Of a stretch of 64,000 nucleotides of DNA, positions 1 through 11,296 are shown piece by piece (the stretch's first letter is position 1; every line of letters begins with the position of its first letter). Source of the DNA: Cyclina sinensis (taxonomy: Eukaryota; Mollusca; Bivalvia; Venerida; Veneridae); assembly GCA_012932295.1 (NCBI GenBank), contig JAAONU010000001.1:25044193-25108192 (forward strand), in the 5' to 3' direction. A program made the position numbers and the translations under genes. The notes beneath the pieces are model-generated. The model ran no database searches, was not told the origin of the DNA, and saw nothing but the letters and a program-made list of their open reading frames with translations.

Positions 1-1769
1 GCCAGGTAGAGGTAGTTCTCATACGTGCACAGTATACAGACAGATAAAAGTGTGTTAACAGACATTAACGCCTTGACGATGTTGATAAATATATAATACT
101 GATATCTAACAATCAATGAATGTTACCTACGCCAGGATATATATTTATTTTATGTTTTCCAGTACATTATAGAGTTTTTTCTCAGTGAAATAAAATTGAT
201 AATCCACTGTTTTAAAACTGTGGAATACCATATTTATTTTCACTGTCTTTTGCGAAACTACTTCTAACTGGGTAACCCCGTTTATTCTCCCCGTCCATAG
301 GCTAAGCAGGGATCGGGGAACCATCCCCTACTAGCCTTACAAAATTGTTTCAAACCAAGCTATATAAACTTTTGAAGACTACTTAATCTCTAGACATACA
401 ACATTTCAAATAATATAATGTTTCTATAACCGAGTGTTTTCTTATAGTAATAGTCTCTATAGCCAGAAGGGAGAGAACAAACTAACATAATACTGATAAT
501 AAGAATTAGTACATGGATACAGTAGGCGACCTCAAAGTCACATTTACAGACATATCTTACCCTCACTTATCTTAATAATCATGTACAACATATACAATTT
601 ATTAGCCACCAGTATGCTTTTTTGTTTTCTATTCTGCTAGTTTTATCAATAATTGAAGAGGCAAATTTTAAACTGACCTTTAGACCTTGTATATATGGTA
701 TAATTTCTTTCCTTTTACAGGAATATATATTTCCTAATTTCTAAACACAATATATTATAATGTCCCAAATTTTTACCATTGTAAACTCATTTAAATGTTC
801 TGCTATTAATGTAGAACTTTTGATCGTAGCGTTTTACGATATTTTTAACTTCTGTTATTAAAATCTAGACAAAACTACATCCCCAAAATAAATGAAGAAA
901 ATTAAATAATTCAGTCAAGCTTTTATTCATTCTATACAGCAGTACATTTGTACCTAATATTCTATGGACAATTCTTGTTTGAAACCACTGTAAATATGTA
1001 TCCCTGCTAACTAAAAAGACACAACTGTATATATACATACAATCATTAGCTTCAATCTCAAAAATATTACACCATTTTTCATTGCATGAAGGTTTTTCTG
1101 TATTTCTAATAAATAAACTCTAAATATGTCGTACACCTCTACTATCCTTAAGAATATGCTTTAAGTAATTGGTATTATAGGGTAGACATACTCTATGCAA
1201 AGGGAATAATCTTTGAAATGAATTTTTTTAAAAGATTTCCTCACCGCATTTTTGACACCTAGATATGTTAAAAAATTTATAGTTTCTTATACCTTTATCA
1301 TACCATAATTTTATAAATATACCTTTGCTACCATTAAAAAATTATGGTTATATACAGGGGCATTTCTGAAAAGCCTTGGATTTTGAAATCTGTATATTGT
1401 CGAGCAACTTAGAATATGCGTATAAAACATTTTTCCAAAAATTATTTTTAATTTGTTTTATCACTACATTTACGTAAAGTTTACCACAGTTGTAATTTTT
1501 TTCAAAATTTATTATGTTCTTGACAAAACCGTAATACGTATTATTTCTTGCCATAACTGTTCTTCTTAATCATGTTCATTTTAGACTTTCCATGTAATAA
1601 AAAGCATCTATCATATTCAGACCACCTTCAGTTATATCTTTTATTTTATATCAGTCCTTTTAATTTTTGGAGTGTCTTGCCATATGAAATCAAAAAACAG
1701 TTTATCTATCTCTTTTTCATTTCACTATCAGGAATAGGTCAGGATGTAAAAAGATGAGTCAAAAGTGGT
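1..1769. other. AT-rich intergenic DNA, no gene seen
   Basis: Only short AT-driven open frames occur here and none resembles a protein. A GC-richer patch near 275-340 has no recognisable structure. I see no repeat family or RNA gene. Confidence 0.6.
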
Positions 1770-3061
1770 TTTCAGCACTGGTATTCTACAATAGGCGTAA
1801 GTTCTCTTCTCTTCCAGTGGAAAATGCTTTCATTTTTCCTATTTTTTCCCTAAAATTTAGCTCAGTCATTTGATTAAGATCAATGTGAAAAATCAAACCC
1901 AACAATTTAAAAGAAGTAGTACCCCAATTTAATTTCCATTTAGTTTTTATTGACTGTGTGCTATATTTTGAAGCGCCTATCCATACAATATTTGTTTTTT
2001 TTTGTTTTTCAAAATTAACCTTTAAACCTGAATAAAAAGCAAATTCCTGTAAAATATTCAAAGGATAATTTAAAGAGTTTCAGAGCCATCTAACAGTAAT
2101 GAAGTGTCATCTGCAAACTGAGATATTTTTATTCTACACGATTATTCTACGATTGTAATACCCTTAATATCTTTAGTATTTCGTATCTTAATAGCGAGTA
2201 TTTTTGCACAGAGAATAAATATATGTGGACTGATTGGGTCACACTGACGACACCCTCGCCCTAATTCTTAGAAATCAGACAGATATCCATTCAGTTGAAC
2301 TGATGCAGTGATGCCAGTATAAAATAACGATATCCATTTTTTAAACATGGGACCAAAGTTAAAAAAATTAAAAGTTTCTTTAATAAATTCATTTGACAGT
2401 GTATCAAACGCTTTTTATATATCAATCATGATCAAGAGTCCAGGAATTTTGATATGTTCAGTGTAATTCATTATATCATACAAAAGACGTGTATTTTCTC
2501 CAATATATCTACCTTTTATGAACCCTGTCTGGTCATTATTTATTAGTTTATCTAGTACCAACTTTAATCTTTTGGTTATGGAACCCAAAGCTAATTTATT
2601 GACCGTATTTAATAATGTAATTGGGCGCCAGCTTTTTTAAAACTGTCTTGGTTTTTTTCTCTTTTGTTATACAAATAACAATACCTTGCCTTTGTGTAAC
2701 AGACAGTTTACCTTTAAGATATGAACAAATTATTGCTCTCACAACAAAATGTCCAAATTGTTTCCAAAACATTTAGAATTTTTTTTTCTCAGAAAATCTA
2801 TCAGAGACTGGGCTGTTATCATTCTTCATATCTTTAAATGTTTCAGTGACTTCTGAATATGTTAATAAGTCTCAAGTTTTGTAGCTCAGATTTTAGATTT
2901 ACTAACAATTCCTTAACATTTACTGTAAAGTTTTCTTCAAGATCGTGAATTTGGGTAAGTAGACGTCCTTCTCTTTCATTGTTACTTTTGTTTTTATAAC
3001 TAGAATACGAAATAGTTTTCTCCCTTATTTCCATCAATAAAGTATCTAAAAAAAGTTTATC
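1770..3061 (-). mobile_element. L1-like LINE reverse transcriptase fragment (left arm of an inverted pair)
   Basis: Reading leftwards from 3061, the translation is a decayed non-LTR reverse transcriptase. A linker segment (DLEENFTVNVKELL) comes first, then RPITLLNTVNKLALGS, then QTGFIKGRYIGENTRLLYD, then the catalytic-site motif FADDTSLLLDGS, and finally a C-terminal segment with GLKVNFEK and KLNWGTTSFKLLG. These blocks sit in the order expected for an L1/Tx1-type polymerase. Several in-frame stops and frame changes show it is dead. Compared with the opposite arm it lacks about 310 bp between the linker and the TYSEVTET block (junction near 2863). No endonuclease domain or poly-A tail was found. 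Confidence 0.85.
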
Positions 3062-3072
3062 ATTAACAAGAT

Positions 3073-3930
3073 CTACTCGATCTTGAAGAAAACTTTACAG
3101 TAAATGTTAAGGAATTGTTAGTAAATCTAAAATCTGAGCTACAAAACTTGAGACTGGAAAAATGAGAGGTCATATGATTAAGTCTAGAGCAAATTGGATC
3201 GATAATGGGGAAAAACCTACAAATTATTTTTGTAATCTCGAGAAAAATCATTATATAAGTAAAACTGTTTCTTTCTTAGAGAAAGATAATGGAAATGTAA
3301 TACACAGGCAAAATGAAATTCTAAAAGAGGCAGAATTGTTTTACAAATCGTTGTATACAAAAAATTCTAGCACGTCTTTCAACCATAACGAGTTATTAGG
3401 TAATATCATGGCAAGAAAATTAGCTAATGAACAGGCAAACAAATTAGAAGGATTATTAACATATTCAGAAGTCACCGAAACGTTAAAAGATATAAAGAAT
3501 GATAAGAGCCCAGTCTCTGATGGATTTTTTGATTTTTTTTCTAAATGTTTTGGACTCAATTTGGACATTTTGTTGCGTGAGCAATACATTTTTCATATTT
3601 TAAAGGTGAACTGTCTGGTATTTATATACCAAAAGAGAAAAGGCCAAGACAGTTTTTAAAAAACTGGCGCCCAATTACATTATTAAATACCGTCTATAAA
3701 TTAGCTTCGGGTTCCATAGCCAAAAGATTAAAGTTGGTACTAGATAAACAAATAAATAATAACCAGACAGGGTTCATAAAGGGTAGATTTATTGGTGAAA
3801 ATACACGTCTCTTGTACGATATAATGAATAACACTGAACATAATAAAATTCCTGGGCTTTTGATTCTTGATCATGATTGATACACTGTCAAATGGATTTA
3901 TTGAAGAAACTTTTAATTAGACAGTGTAGT
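3073..3930 (+). mobile_element. L1-like LINE reverse transcriptase fragment (right arm of an inverted pair)
   Basis: The translation begins in the same linker (DLEENFTVNVKELL) as the opposite arm and continues through RANWIDNGEKPTNYFCNLEK, typical of the L1-like RT fingers region. It then runs through TYSEVTETLKDIKNDKSP, RPITLLNTVYKLASGSIAKR and QTGFIKGRFIGENTRLLYD before ending near 3930, upstream of the catalytic FADD motif. Frame changes occur after about 3590. It is the same family as the 1770-3061 fragment in opposite orientation, so the two are head to head with only about 12 bp between them. It is a 3'-truncated, non-functional copy. Confidence 0.85.
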
Positions 3931-3949
3931 ATACTAGAGGCTTGTCGTG

Positions 3950-5190
3950 AAAAGGCCATTTTGAGGATCCTGACCCTTTCCTAATGAGGGAACTTTGAAA
4001 ATCAAATGCATTTGCTGTAACCTAATAATTTTTTCTGATTTTTTTTTATTTTGAATTTGCAAAAGAACACTCTTAACACCTTTTATTTATTGTGTTTGTA
4101 TTAACTGAAGACAGAAATACTATTTAAACTGTGAAAGATTATGTTAATCTTAGACCGCTTAGCCGCTGAGCCGCTATCAGCCTAAAAGCAAAAAGTTCTG
4201 TTAATGAAAACCCCTTTTTTAATTTGCAAAAGGGCACCCAAACCCTTTTGTTTATGTTTTTTGTTTAAACTTAGTTCACAAATTGTTTTTTTAACTGTGA
4301 TACACTATGTATATCTTAAGCCGCTAGGCCTCTGGGCCGCTTGCAGCCATAAGATAGCAAGTTCTTCCTAAAACCATTTTGTTTGAAGTTGAAAAAGTAC
4401 ACCCAAAACCACTTCTGTTTATTTTGTTAGTTAGAACTGGGTTAAGAAATGCTATTTTAACTGTGATGTACTTTGCATATCTAAGGCCTCTAGGTCCCTG
4501 GGCCGCTAGCAGCCTAAGAAAAGCAAAAACATCTTTCATGAAAAATCCCTTTTTCAATTTTCAAAAGGACATCCCAATCCCCATTTGTTTATTTGTTTGT
4601 TTGAATTGAGTTCAGATATACTATTTCAACTGTGATACAATATGTTTAACTTGGATCGGTAGGCCGCTGGGCCGCTAGCAGCATAAAGATAGAAAATACC
4701 TCTTTTTTCTGTAAAAACAAAACTTTTTTTTAAATTTGCCAAATGTACAATCTTAACCCTTTTCGTTTATGGTGTTTGTTTGAAATGAACTCAATATATC
4801 ATTTTTACTGTGATGCACTACGTAAATCTTAGGCTGCTGGGCAACTGGACCTTTAGATAGCAAATACCTCTTTCATGAAAAACTCTTTTTTTTTTAATTT
4901 TCAAAATCACAGCCAAACGCCTTTAATTGTTATTGTTTCTTGAAATTTAGTTCAAAGATACTATTTCTATTGTGATGCACAATGTCTATCTTAGGCCGCT
5001 AGGTAACAAATACTTCTTTTCATGAAAACTCCTCTTTTCTGAAATTGCAAAAATACATACCGAACCCCTTTTATTGTTATTGGTTGTTTACACCTAGTTC
5101 AAAGATATTATTTTTATTGTGATCAACAATATGTATCTTAAGCTGCAAGGCCGGGTCGCTACGGTAAGGTCGCTAGGTCGATAAAGTTAG
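3950..5190. repeat. Tandem array, unit about 155-175 bp, ~7 degenerate copies
   Basis: A recurring block containing ACTGTGATACACTATG, then CTTAGGCCGCTAGGCCGCTG, then a T-rich tract and TTGCAAAAG, repeats at about 4117, 4295, 4459, 4630, 4807, 4961 and 5116. Copies have diverged and some have lost the CCGC-rich part. The array runs into the Penelope-like fragment at 5197. The short open frames inside are not coding. Confidence 0.8.
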
Positions 5191-5196
5191 GCCGCT

Positions 5197-5760
5197 ATGC
5201 CGCTAGTCCAAGTGGAAAAATCAACAAAAAACTTCCAATGCAAGCCCTTCATGGCTTTCAAACGTCCAAAGAGCATCAGGGACATTCTTGTAAAAACTAA
5301 TTTTCAACCTCTGAACAATGTTAAATATACATCTGTTAAATGCAAACGTCCTAGATGTTCTCATTGCTCTTGCATCATTGAAAGTGATAGTTTTACTAGC
5401 TATCAGTATCATACAGAATTTAAATTAAATTACAATACTGACTGTACAAGCTCAGATGTAATTTATTTAATAACTTGCAAAAGATGTAACATGCAATAAT
5501 TATGTTGGCCAGACCAGCCAGAAAGTGTCTGAGCGAATGAATAATCATCGTTTTGATATCAATAGCTATTTAGATCCTGCCTTTTCTACACTTGTTGCTT
5601 CACATTTCAATCACAATGATCACAGTCTAAATGACTTTAGTTTCATGTCAATTGATAAGGTACATAACAATAAAGAGAGACTTATTAAGGAAACTTACTG
5701 GATTCATAAATTGGGAACAGTTTCCAAAGGGCCTTAATTCAAAAATATTGTATAGCTTGT
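5197..5760 (+). pseudogene. Penelope-like element, GIY-YIG endonuclease remnant
   Basis: The reading frame starts with a linker (RPKSIRDILVKTNF), a Cys-rich block (CKRPRCSHC) and then VIYLITCKRC. After a frameshift near 5497 it continues as NYVGQTSQKVSERMNNHR and ends in ERLIKETYWIHKLGT. The YLITC...YVGQT pair is the GIY-YIG core as found in Penelope-like retroelements, and ERLIKETYWI is the conserved C-terminal block of that domain. A second shift near 5730 moves into GLNSKILYS. No reverse transcriptase was found upstream: the tandem array abuts directly. This is a 5'-truncated dead copy. The family call is secure; its autonomous parent is not in the window. Confidence 0.85.
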
Positions 5761-6419
5761 CATGATTACTTTGGTGAGTGCAGATTATGTAGACTTTATT
5801 TTTCAAGAATAATGGGAGATTTCAACGTTATTGGCTGTTTGTTAAGTTTAATGAGAATTAGTGCCATCGAAAACTTAAAATATAATTATGTTGGGAATTT
5901 AGGGGTGTTGGCTGATCAGCAGCTTCTTAAAAAATTATTTAAAAAATAACTTTATTATCATTTATGTTTTTGTTCTGTCATTGCATCGTGATGAATGAAA
6001 CACTAATAAGATATATTGTACATAATTATATAAAAATCAAAACCTCTTGGAAGGGACTGTCTTTCGTTTTGTTTTAACTTGTAGTCCAATCCAGTTAAAC
6101 CTTTATTTGTTATAATTTATGTCTTGATTGGATTTGTATTATGTAAAATGTTGCAATAAAATTTTATTGCTTCTAATTGCAATCAAAACATGTTTCATTA
6201 AAAGACAAATATAAACAGGCTTCAGATCACTACAACCTGTCAGTGTATCTATAATCATAAACTATTCAACAAAACAGTGAAATAATAGGAACAGAAATAG
6301 ACATCCTGCGCCAATATTCTTCTTATGAATTTTTGTAGCTGTTTCTGTTTTTTATCTTTTAGTTTTCTGAGTAAAAGTTCAGTACAGTTCGTAACTATCT
6401 TTCTATCTATCTGAGTTAA
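5761..6419. other. Probable 3' flank of the Penelope-like copy, then AT-rich DNA
   Basis: No gene. AT-rich sequence with AATAAAATTTTATTG-type runs near 6157 follows the endonuclease remnant and may be its untranslated tail. A degenerate CTAT microsatellite lies at 6398-6418, where the following minus-strand SINE ends. Confidence 0.4.
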
Positions 6420-6605
6420 TTTATCATCGGTACCGGTTGCACATATGGCTTGGACTTCGGTTCAACGTCTCATCAGAAAGACAATTAGTAATGTTAGTGG
6501 AGGAACGGAGGATCGATCTCTCTACCCTTGGTTTACCAGTCCAGCGCGATACCACTGGACCACTAATCCCCTCCAGCCTGTTACTTCCAAAATTTGGACA
6601 TTTGG
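6420..6605 (-). mobile_element. tRNA-derived SINE with V-SINE-type central domain (degenerate)
   Basis: On the minus strand the head carries a box A-like TGGTCCAGTGGTATCGCG and a box B-like GATCGATCC. A diverged central motif follows (GATGAGACGTTGAACCGA), the conserved core of V-SINEs. The 3' end runs into a CTAT/GATA microsatellite. It is the same family as the plus-strand copy at 7491. RUDI is the described molluscan V-SINE and a plausible assignment. Confidence 0.75.
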
Positions 6606-7490
6606 TAAGAATCACATCTTAATCTACGTGACGTCAAAATGAAACTTGATATTTCCTTCCCGTTGTTTTGCAGCGTTCGACCTTACGTGACCTATAGAAA
6701 TCAAGATGACTACGGCATTTGTAACGATTTGCTACTTTAGTGTAAATTCAAACTTTCAATAATAAAGGATAATTTCCTCATTCGAATGATAGGGACAACT
6801 TGAGAAGGTATTTGATCAATGATAACATGCTTTGTTCATCGTTTAAATCATTTAAGCTTTTTTTATTATTTTGCCGAAATCAATTATCTATTGTGGGCAC
6901 AAAATTAATGTATTTTGTTTTAATGTTTGTTTGTTAGGATGCAGAAAATACCAAGGTGTTGATTCTACTGTTTATTTCTTAAGACTGATTTCATATCAAT
7001 GTAGCAGAGTGGTCAAGACATAAAGAAGGCGGGGCTTATTAAATCATAGTTTAAAGGTACTTTGTGTGATAAAGCATTAAAGATGAAACATGACTGTTCA
7101 GTAATACTTATTTTTCCTAATGTTACTGTCTTTTAAAATATTTGTGGGGAACGTATCATAATGTTCTTGACGTTTGATAAACTATCATGGCGAAAATCGT
7201 CTAAAATTTCTAAAATAAAATATCTCATGCCTTACTACTACTACTACTACTACTACTACTAATGTTATCATGACAAATAGTGACAGTTCAAGGCCAAGTT
7301 TCACATACAGAAGAGCTTCTAGAAGTTAATGGACTTCTTAACGTGGTTAGGCAGATGTAAAGCAATACTAAGAACGACAGACGGAAAGTCACTACAGAGG
7401 AACATAAACATGTTAGGTACACTTTGATAGGGAATTCACTAAAAAAAACAGAGTCTATATTGCGCAGGGAATATGAGCACAGTACCAAGT
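6606..7490. other. Intergenic DNA between two SINEs, with a TAC trinucleotide run
   Basis: No gene. A (CTA)n run of about 10 units lies at 7231-7261. The rest is AT-rich and not recognised. Confidence 0.5.
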
Positions 7491-7705
7491 GGGAGCAGAC
7501 GTGGTCCAGTGGTAACGCCCTGGACTGGTAAAGCAGGGGTCCTGAGTTCGATCCTTCGCTCCTCCACTACCATTACTAATAGTATTTCGGATGAGACTTT
7601 AAACCGAGGTCTCATGTGTCAGTGCTACACACTGAGCAAGAAAAAGAACCAGGGGTGTCTTTGAATGGGATGCTTTCTGTATCTTGCACTCCCCCCGTAA
7701 CATAA
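7491..7705 (+). mobile_element. tRNA-derived SINE, V-SINE superfamily (RUDI-like)
   Basis: The head shows box A (TGGTCCAGTGGTAACGCC) and box B (AGTTCGATCC). The central domain GGATGAGACTTTAAACCGAG closely matches the V-domain known from fish and shark V-SINEs. A 3' part ends in GCTTTCTGTATCTTGCACTC. Fragments of that 3' part recur at 23308 and, on the other strand, at 34615, so the family is multicopy in this genome. The tRNA-like head is not a functional tRNA. Confidence 0.85.
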
Positions 7706-8345
7706 ATTAACTAATCATTTCAGCGGTCGCCTGTGATACGGGCAACCGATATCGACAAAAAATAAGCTCAAATATGATGATTATAACAGTACCAATTGTT
7801 TGGACATTAGTAATTCGGAGATAAGATCACCAAGGTGTTCATAATATAGAAAAGAAACACAAACTAAAAGCATTGTATTTATTAAAAAAAAGATATTTGA
7901 CAAAGATCACATTAAAAAAATAACAAATATTTAAACAAGTACTATGCATTTGAAACACTTGGGAGTTTCATGAAAAAGCAACGATCAGACAAACACCACT
8001 CATGTGTGAAACATATGATGTTAAAAATACCTATAGTACTTTTAGTCTAATTTAAGATATTCTGAATGTTGGATTTATTGTACATAGGATTTGCAATATA
8101 AAAATTATGTAAAACAAGGTTACTATCAAGCAGTTTGAAGCAATCTAATGTGAGATCATCTTAATTTTAATGTGAAATTACCAAATATATATAGACAGCT
8201 ACACTATACATTGGTGCTACAAAGCATTAAAATGACTCTTTCATAAATGTATATTAGGATAAAGAGTTAACCCTGGTTGAAAATTTCTTTAAGCTAAGTT
8301 TGATTTTCTGATTTCATGTCAAAAAATACACGGGAAACCATTTAG
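7706..8345. other. AT-rich DNA upstream of the transposase-like pseudogene
   Basis: No coding exon was found. The last bases (CCATTTAG) form a usable splice acceptor for the exon that follows. Earlier exons of that element, if present, were not recognised. Confidence 0.4.
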
Positions 8346-10716
8346 TAATGTGAAAGACATTGAGCATGCTATTGAATATAGATTACAGTGTAAAGAAATG
8401 ACCAGTGATGAACTTGATTTGACAATTAAAGTGCAGCTGTCTGCACACAGAAGAGATTTAACCCATTGGTCAGAAGCAAGAAGTAAGAAGCATTATTTGA
8501 AAGATAGAGAAAGGGTGTCTCAGGAATATTATCTGTTTGGTATTCAAGTGTGTAGGACTACTTTTATGTTCTGTCATGGTATTAGTAAAAATAAACTAGC
8601 AGCCATTGCTTCCTCTCTAGATAAAGAGACTTGGACTTAAACCAAGGACACATGGAAATACGGGGAAAATGCCCAAACATGCTCTTTGTATGAATGACAT
8701 TCAACAGATTGTGACTTTTCTAACAAGTTATGCAAATGCAAATGGGTTGCCACTGCCAGGTAGAATTCCAAACTATAGAGACTACAATGTTATACTCCTG
8801 CCATCTGATAGAGTAAAGCTGATATACATGTACTATATAATGAGGCAGCACAGCAGAATAACTTAATGTCAGTTAGTCTTTCTGAGTTTAAGAGGATTTG
8901 GTTACAGCAATGTCCATACATAGTCATAGGTAAACCAGCTACTGATCTTTGTGCTAAGTGCCAGATATATGCACATAAAATATCTAACAGTGGCAATATG
9001 TGTGAAGAAGAAAAGACTGAACTGTTGGACACTTACAGAATACACCTTAATAAAGCAAAGTGCCAAAGAGATTATTATAGGGAGAAATGTGATGCTGCAA
9101 AAATAAGTTATTCTACAATGACCCCCTGAACAGAAAGTAAGAGGTTAGTTTATTTTTAAAATTAAATTATAGCATTCCTCATTTTTTCCCATTAACCTTT
9201 ACACTGTTGAATTTAACTGGCCTTTCTGGCCAGTGTGGACTCAGCTGACATACATCTTCTAATGTTGGATAATCAGGGTCTACACTCTTAGCTGCCTGGA
9301 CACTGAAACCTTACCTGTTGAATCAACAGCTAATGAGCAGACTCTGATCAATCACCACAGATGCATGCCTCTGATCTGGGTCTGCACTGGATGCAAAGGG
9401 TGCTTAGATGTACCCTCAGCAGTCTAAATGTTAAGCTGTTGCTTTGGACTGGGAATGAAATTCAATCATAAGAAGGTAAAGTTTGATTGGAGTGCTGTTA
9501 AATTTAGTAAAAAAATATTTATTATCATAGACAAGAATTACTCTTTTATTTGACTTACATTTCACAACAAATGACCATTGTTAAATTTCCACAACACAGT
9601 ATCTAGCTTATTCTTCAACAAATAGAAGCTTCTGTTATTTTGTAAACATAACATTTCAAGTCAGTCTCACAGGTACTAGACAGTATAAAGATATGAAACA
9701 ACTGAACCCTGCTGTATAAGCTTTCACCAACATGACAAAGCTTTCTCTAGATCATTGGCAGTTAAATGATTTATAATACATTCATGTCTGACTTCACTGC
9801 CTAAAGTGTTTATCATTTGTACTTCTACAAATATTTTAATATATATATATCAATATATCTTTTAAGGACAATCACCCTGTTCCTACCCTGGAATTCAGCA
9901 GTACTCCTTTGACTTTGCTCAGCAGATATTCTACCCACACTATGCTCAGCAGGTTGGACCTCTGTTCTTCAAGACACCCAGAAAATGCCAGTGCTTTAGA
10001 GTATGTTCAGAATGTGCAGGTAAATTGTGTAAATGTTAATATATGTACATAGTGATATTTGTAACACTTTGCAAACAATAAAGTCCCAGATCATATGCCA
10101 CTCTGCTTGTTTGTCCTTTCTAAATAAAATACACTAAAAATAGAAAAAAAATACACCAGACACCTTTTAATACCTGGACTTTATATATAATATATATAAT
10201 ATATATAATATACTGGACTAACCTAACTCAAAAGGATAATGATGGTTTAATATTCTTTCACAGCAAGACAAGATCAAGAAAAATGCTTTACATTTAATGC
10301 ATGGTTTTAAAAGCTGTCTATTTGAAAGTCATTTCATTGGATGACATATTGAGTATCTTGTAAATGTGAACTGTAGTCCAGAAAAAAACAATATATATAT
10401 TTTATTTGACTGAAATTTAAATCCTTGCACTGAAATTTATCATTGGATATTGTTTTTCAGGCACTCAGATATTTTACCTCATTTATGAAGCAAAGTGCAC
10501 TGGAAAGGGAGCAAGCTGTGTAACCAGCTTACTTCACCATCATTTCCAGCACCATGGTTTTGGAGAAGCACATGTGCAGCTGCAGATAAACAATTGTTCT
10601 GGCCAGAATAAGAACAGTACTGTTTTATGGTATACAGTGCTCTCACGAGGGGGCGAAATGGGCGAAATCGTCGCCTAAAATTTTCCGACTTCGCCTTTTT
10701 GAAGCATCAAAGCGAA

Positions 10717-11000
10717 ATCGACTTCGCCTAAAATGTTTCTTCGGCCGACGTCAATAACTTACTCAGCTCCGGTTATGGGCGGAGCTTAGTGTCTCGGAAA
10801 CGGCCATTTAGAGCGATCAATACATACTACCTTCAATGCATCGGCCAATCAGATATCAACTTCGCCGAAAATATTTCCTCTGACGACTTCAATATCTTAC
10901 TCAACTCCGGTAATGGGCGGAGCTTAATGTCTTGGAAACGGCCATTCAGAGCGACCAATACATACTAACTTCAAAGCCTCGACCAATCAGAGCGCACTTG
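10717..11000. repeat. 138-bp tandem duplication in the hAT left subterminal region
   Basis: Two copies share ACTCMRCTCCGGTWATGGGC, GGAGCTTA, GGAAACGGCCATT and CAATACATACTA. The shared CTCC lies at 10767 and 10905. Subterminal duplications of this kind often hold transposase-binding sites. Confidence 0.75.
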
Positions 11001-11296
11001 ACTACTTTCATTGTTTCAATCCTGTGTTTTGGCACTCGATACGCACACGTTTAGCCATCAACAGGTGTTAAATTGGGTCAATAATTAGATTGGGATGTAC
11101 ACAGAGTAGAAAACTGTTGTGTACAGTATCATTAATAACAACTTTTGATCGTATTGTTCGAATAGCGGTGTGCGAAAACTGAAATAGTCGGATGAAAAAC
11201 AAGCGACAAACAACTAAAAGATAATTACCCAGTATTGTTTAAAAGTAAGTAAACTTATGAAATATTTTGATTTTATGTGCGTTTTAAGATAAAAAG

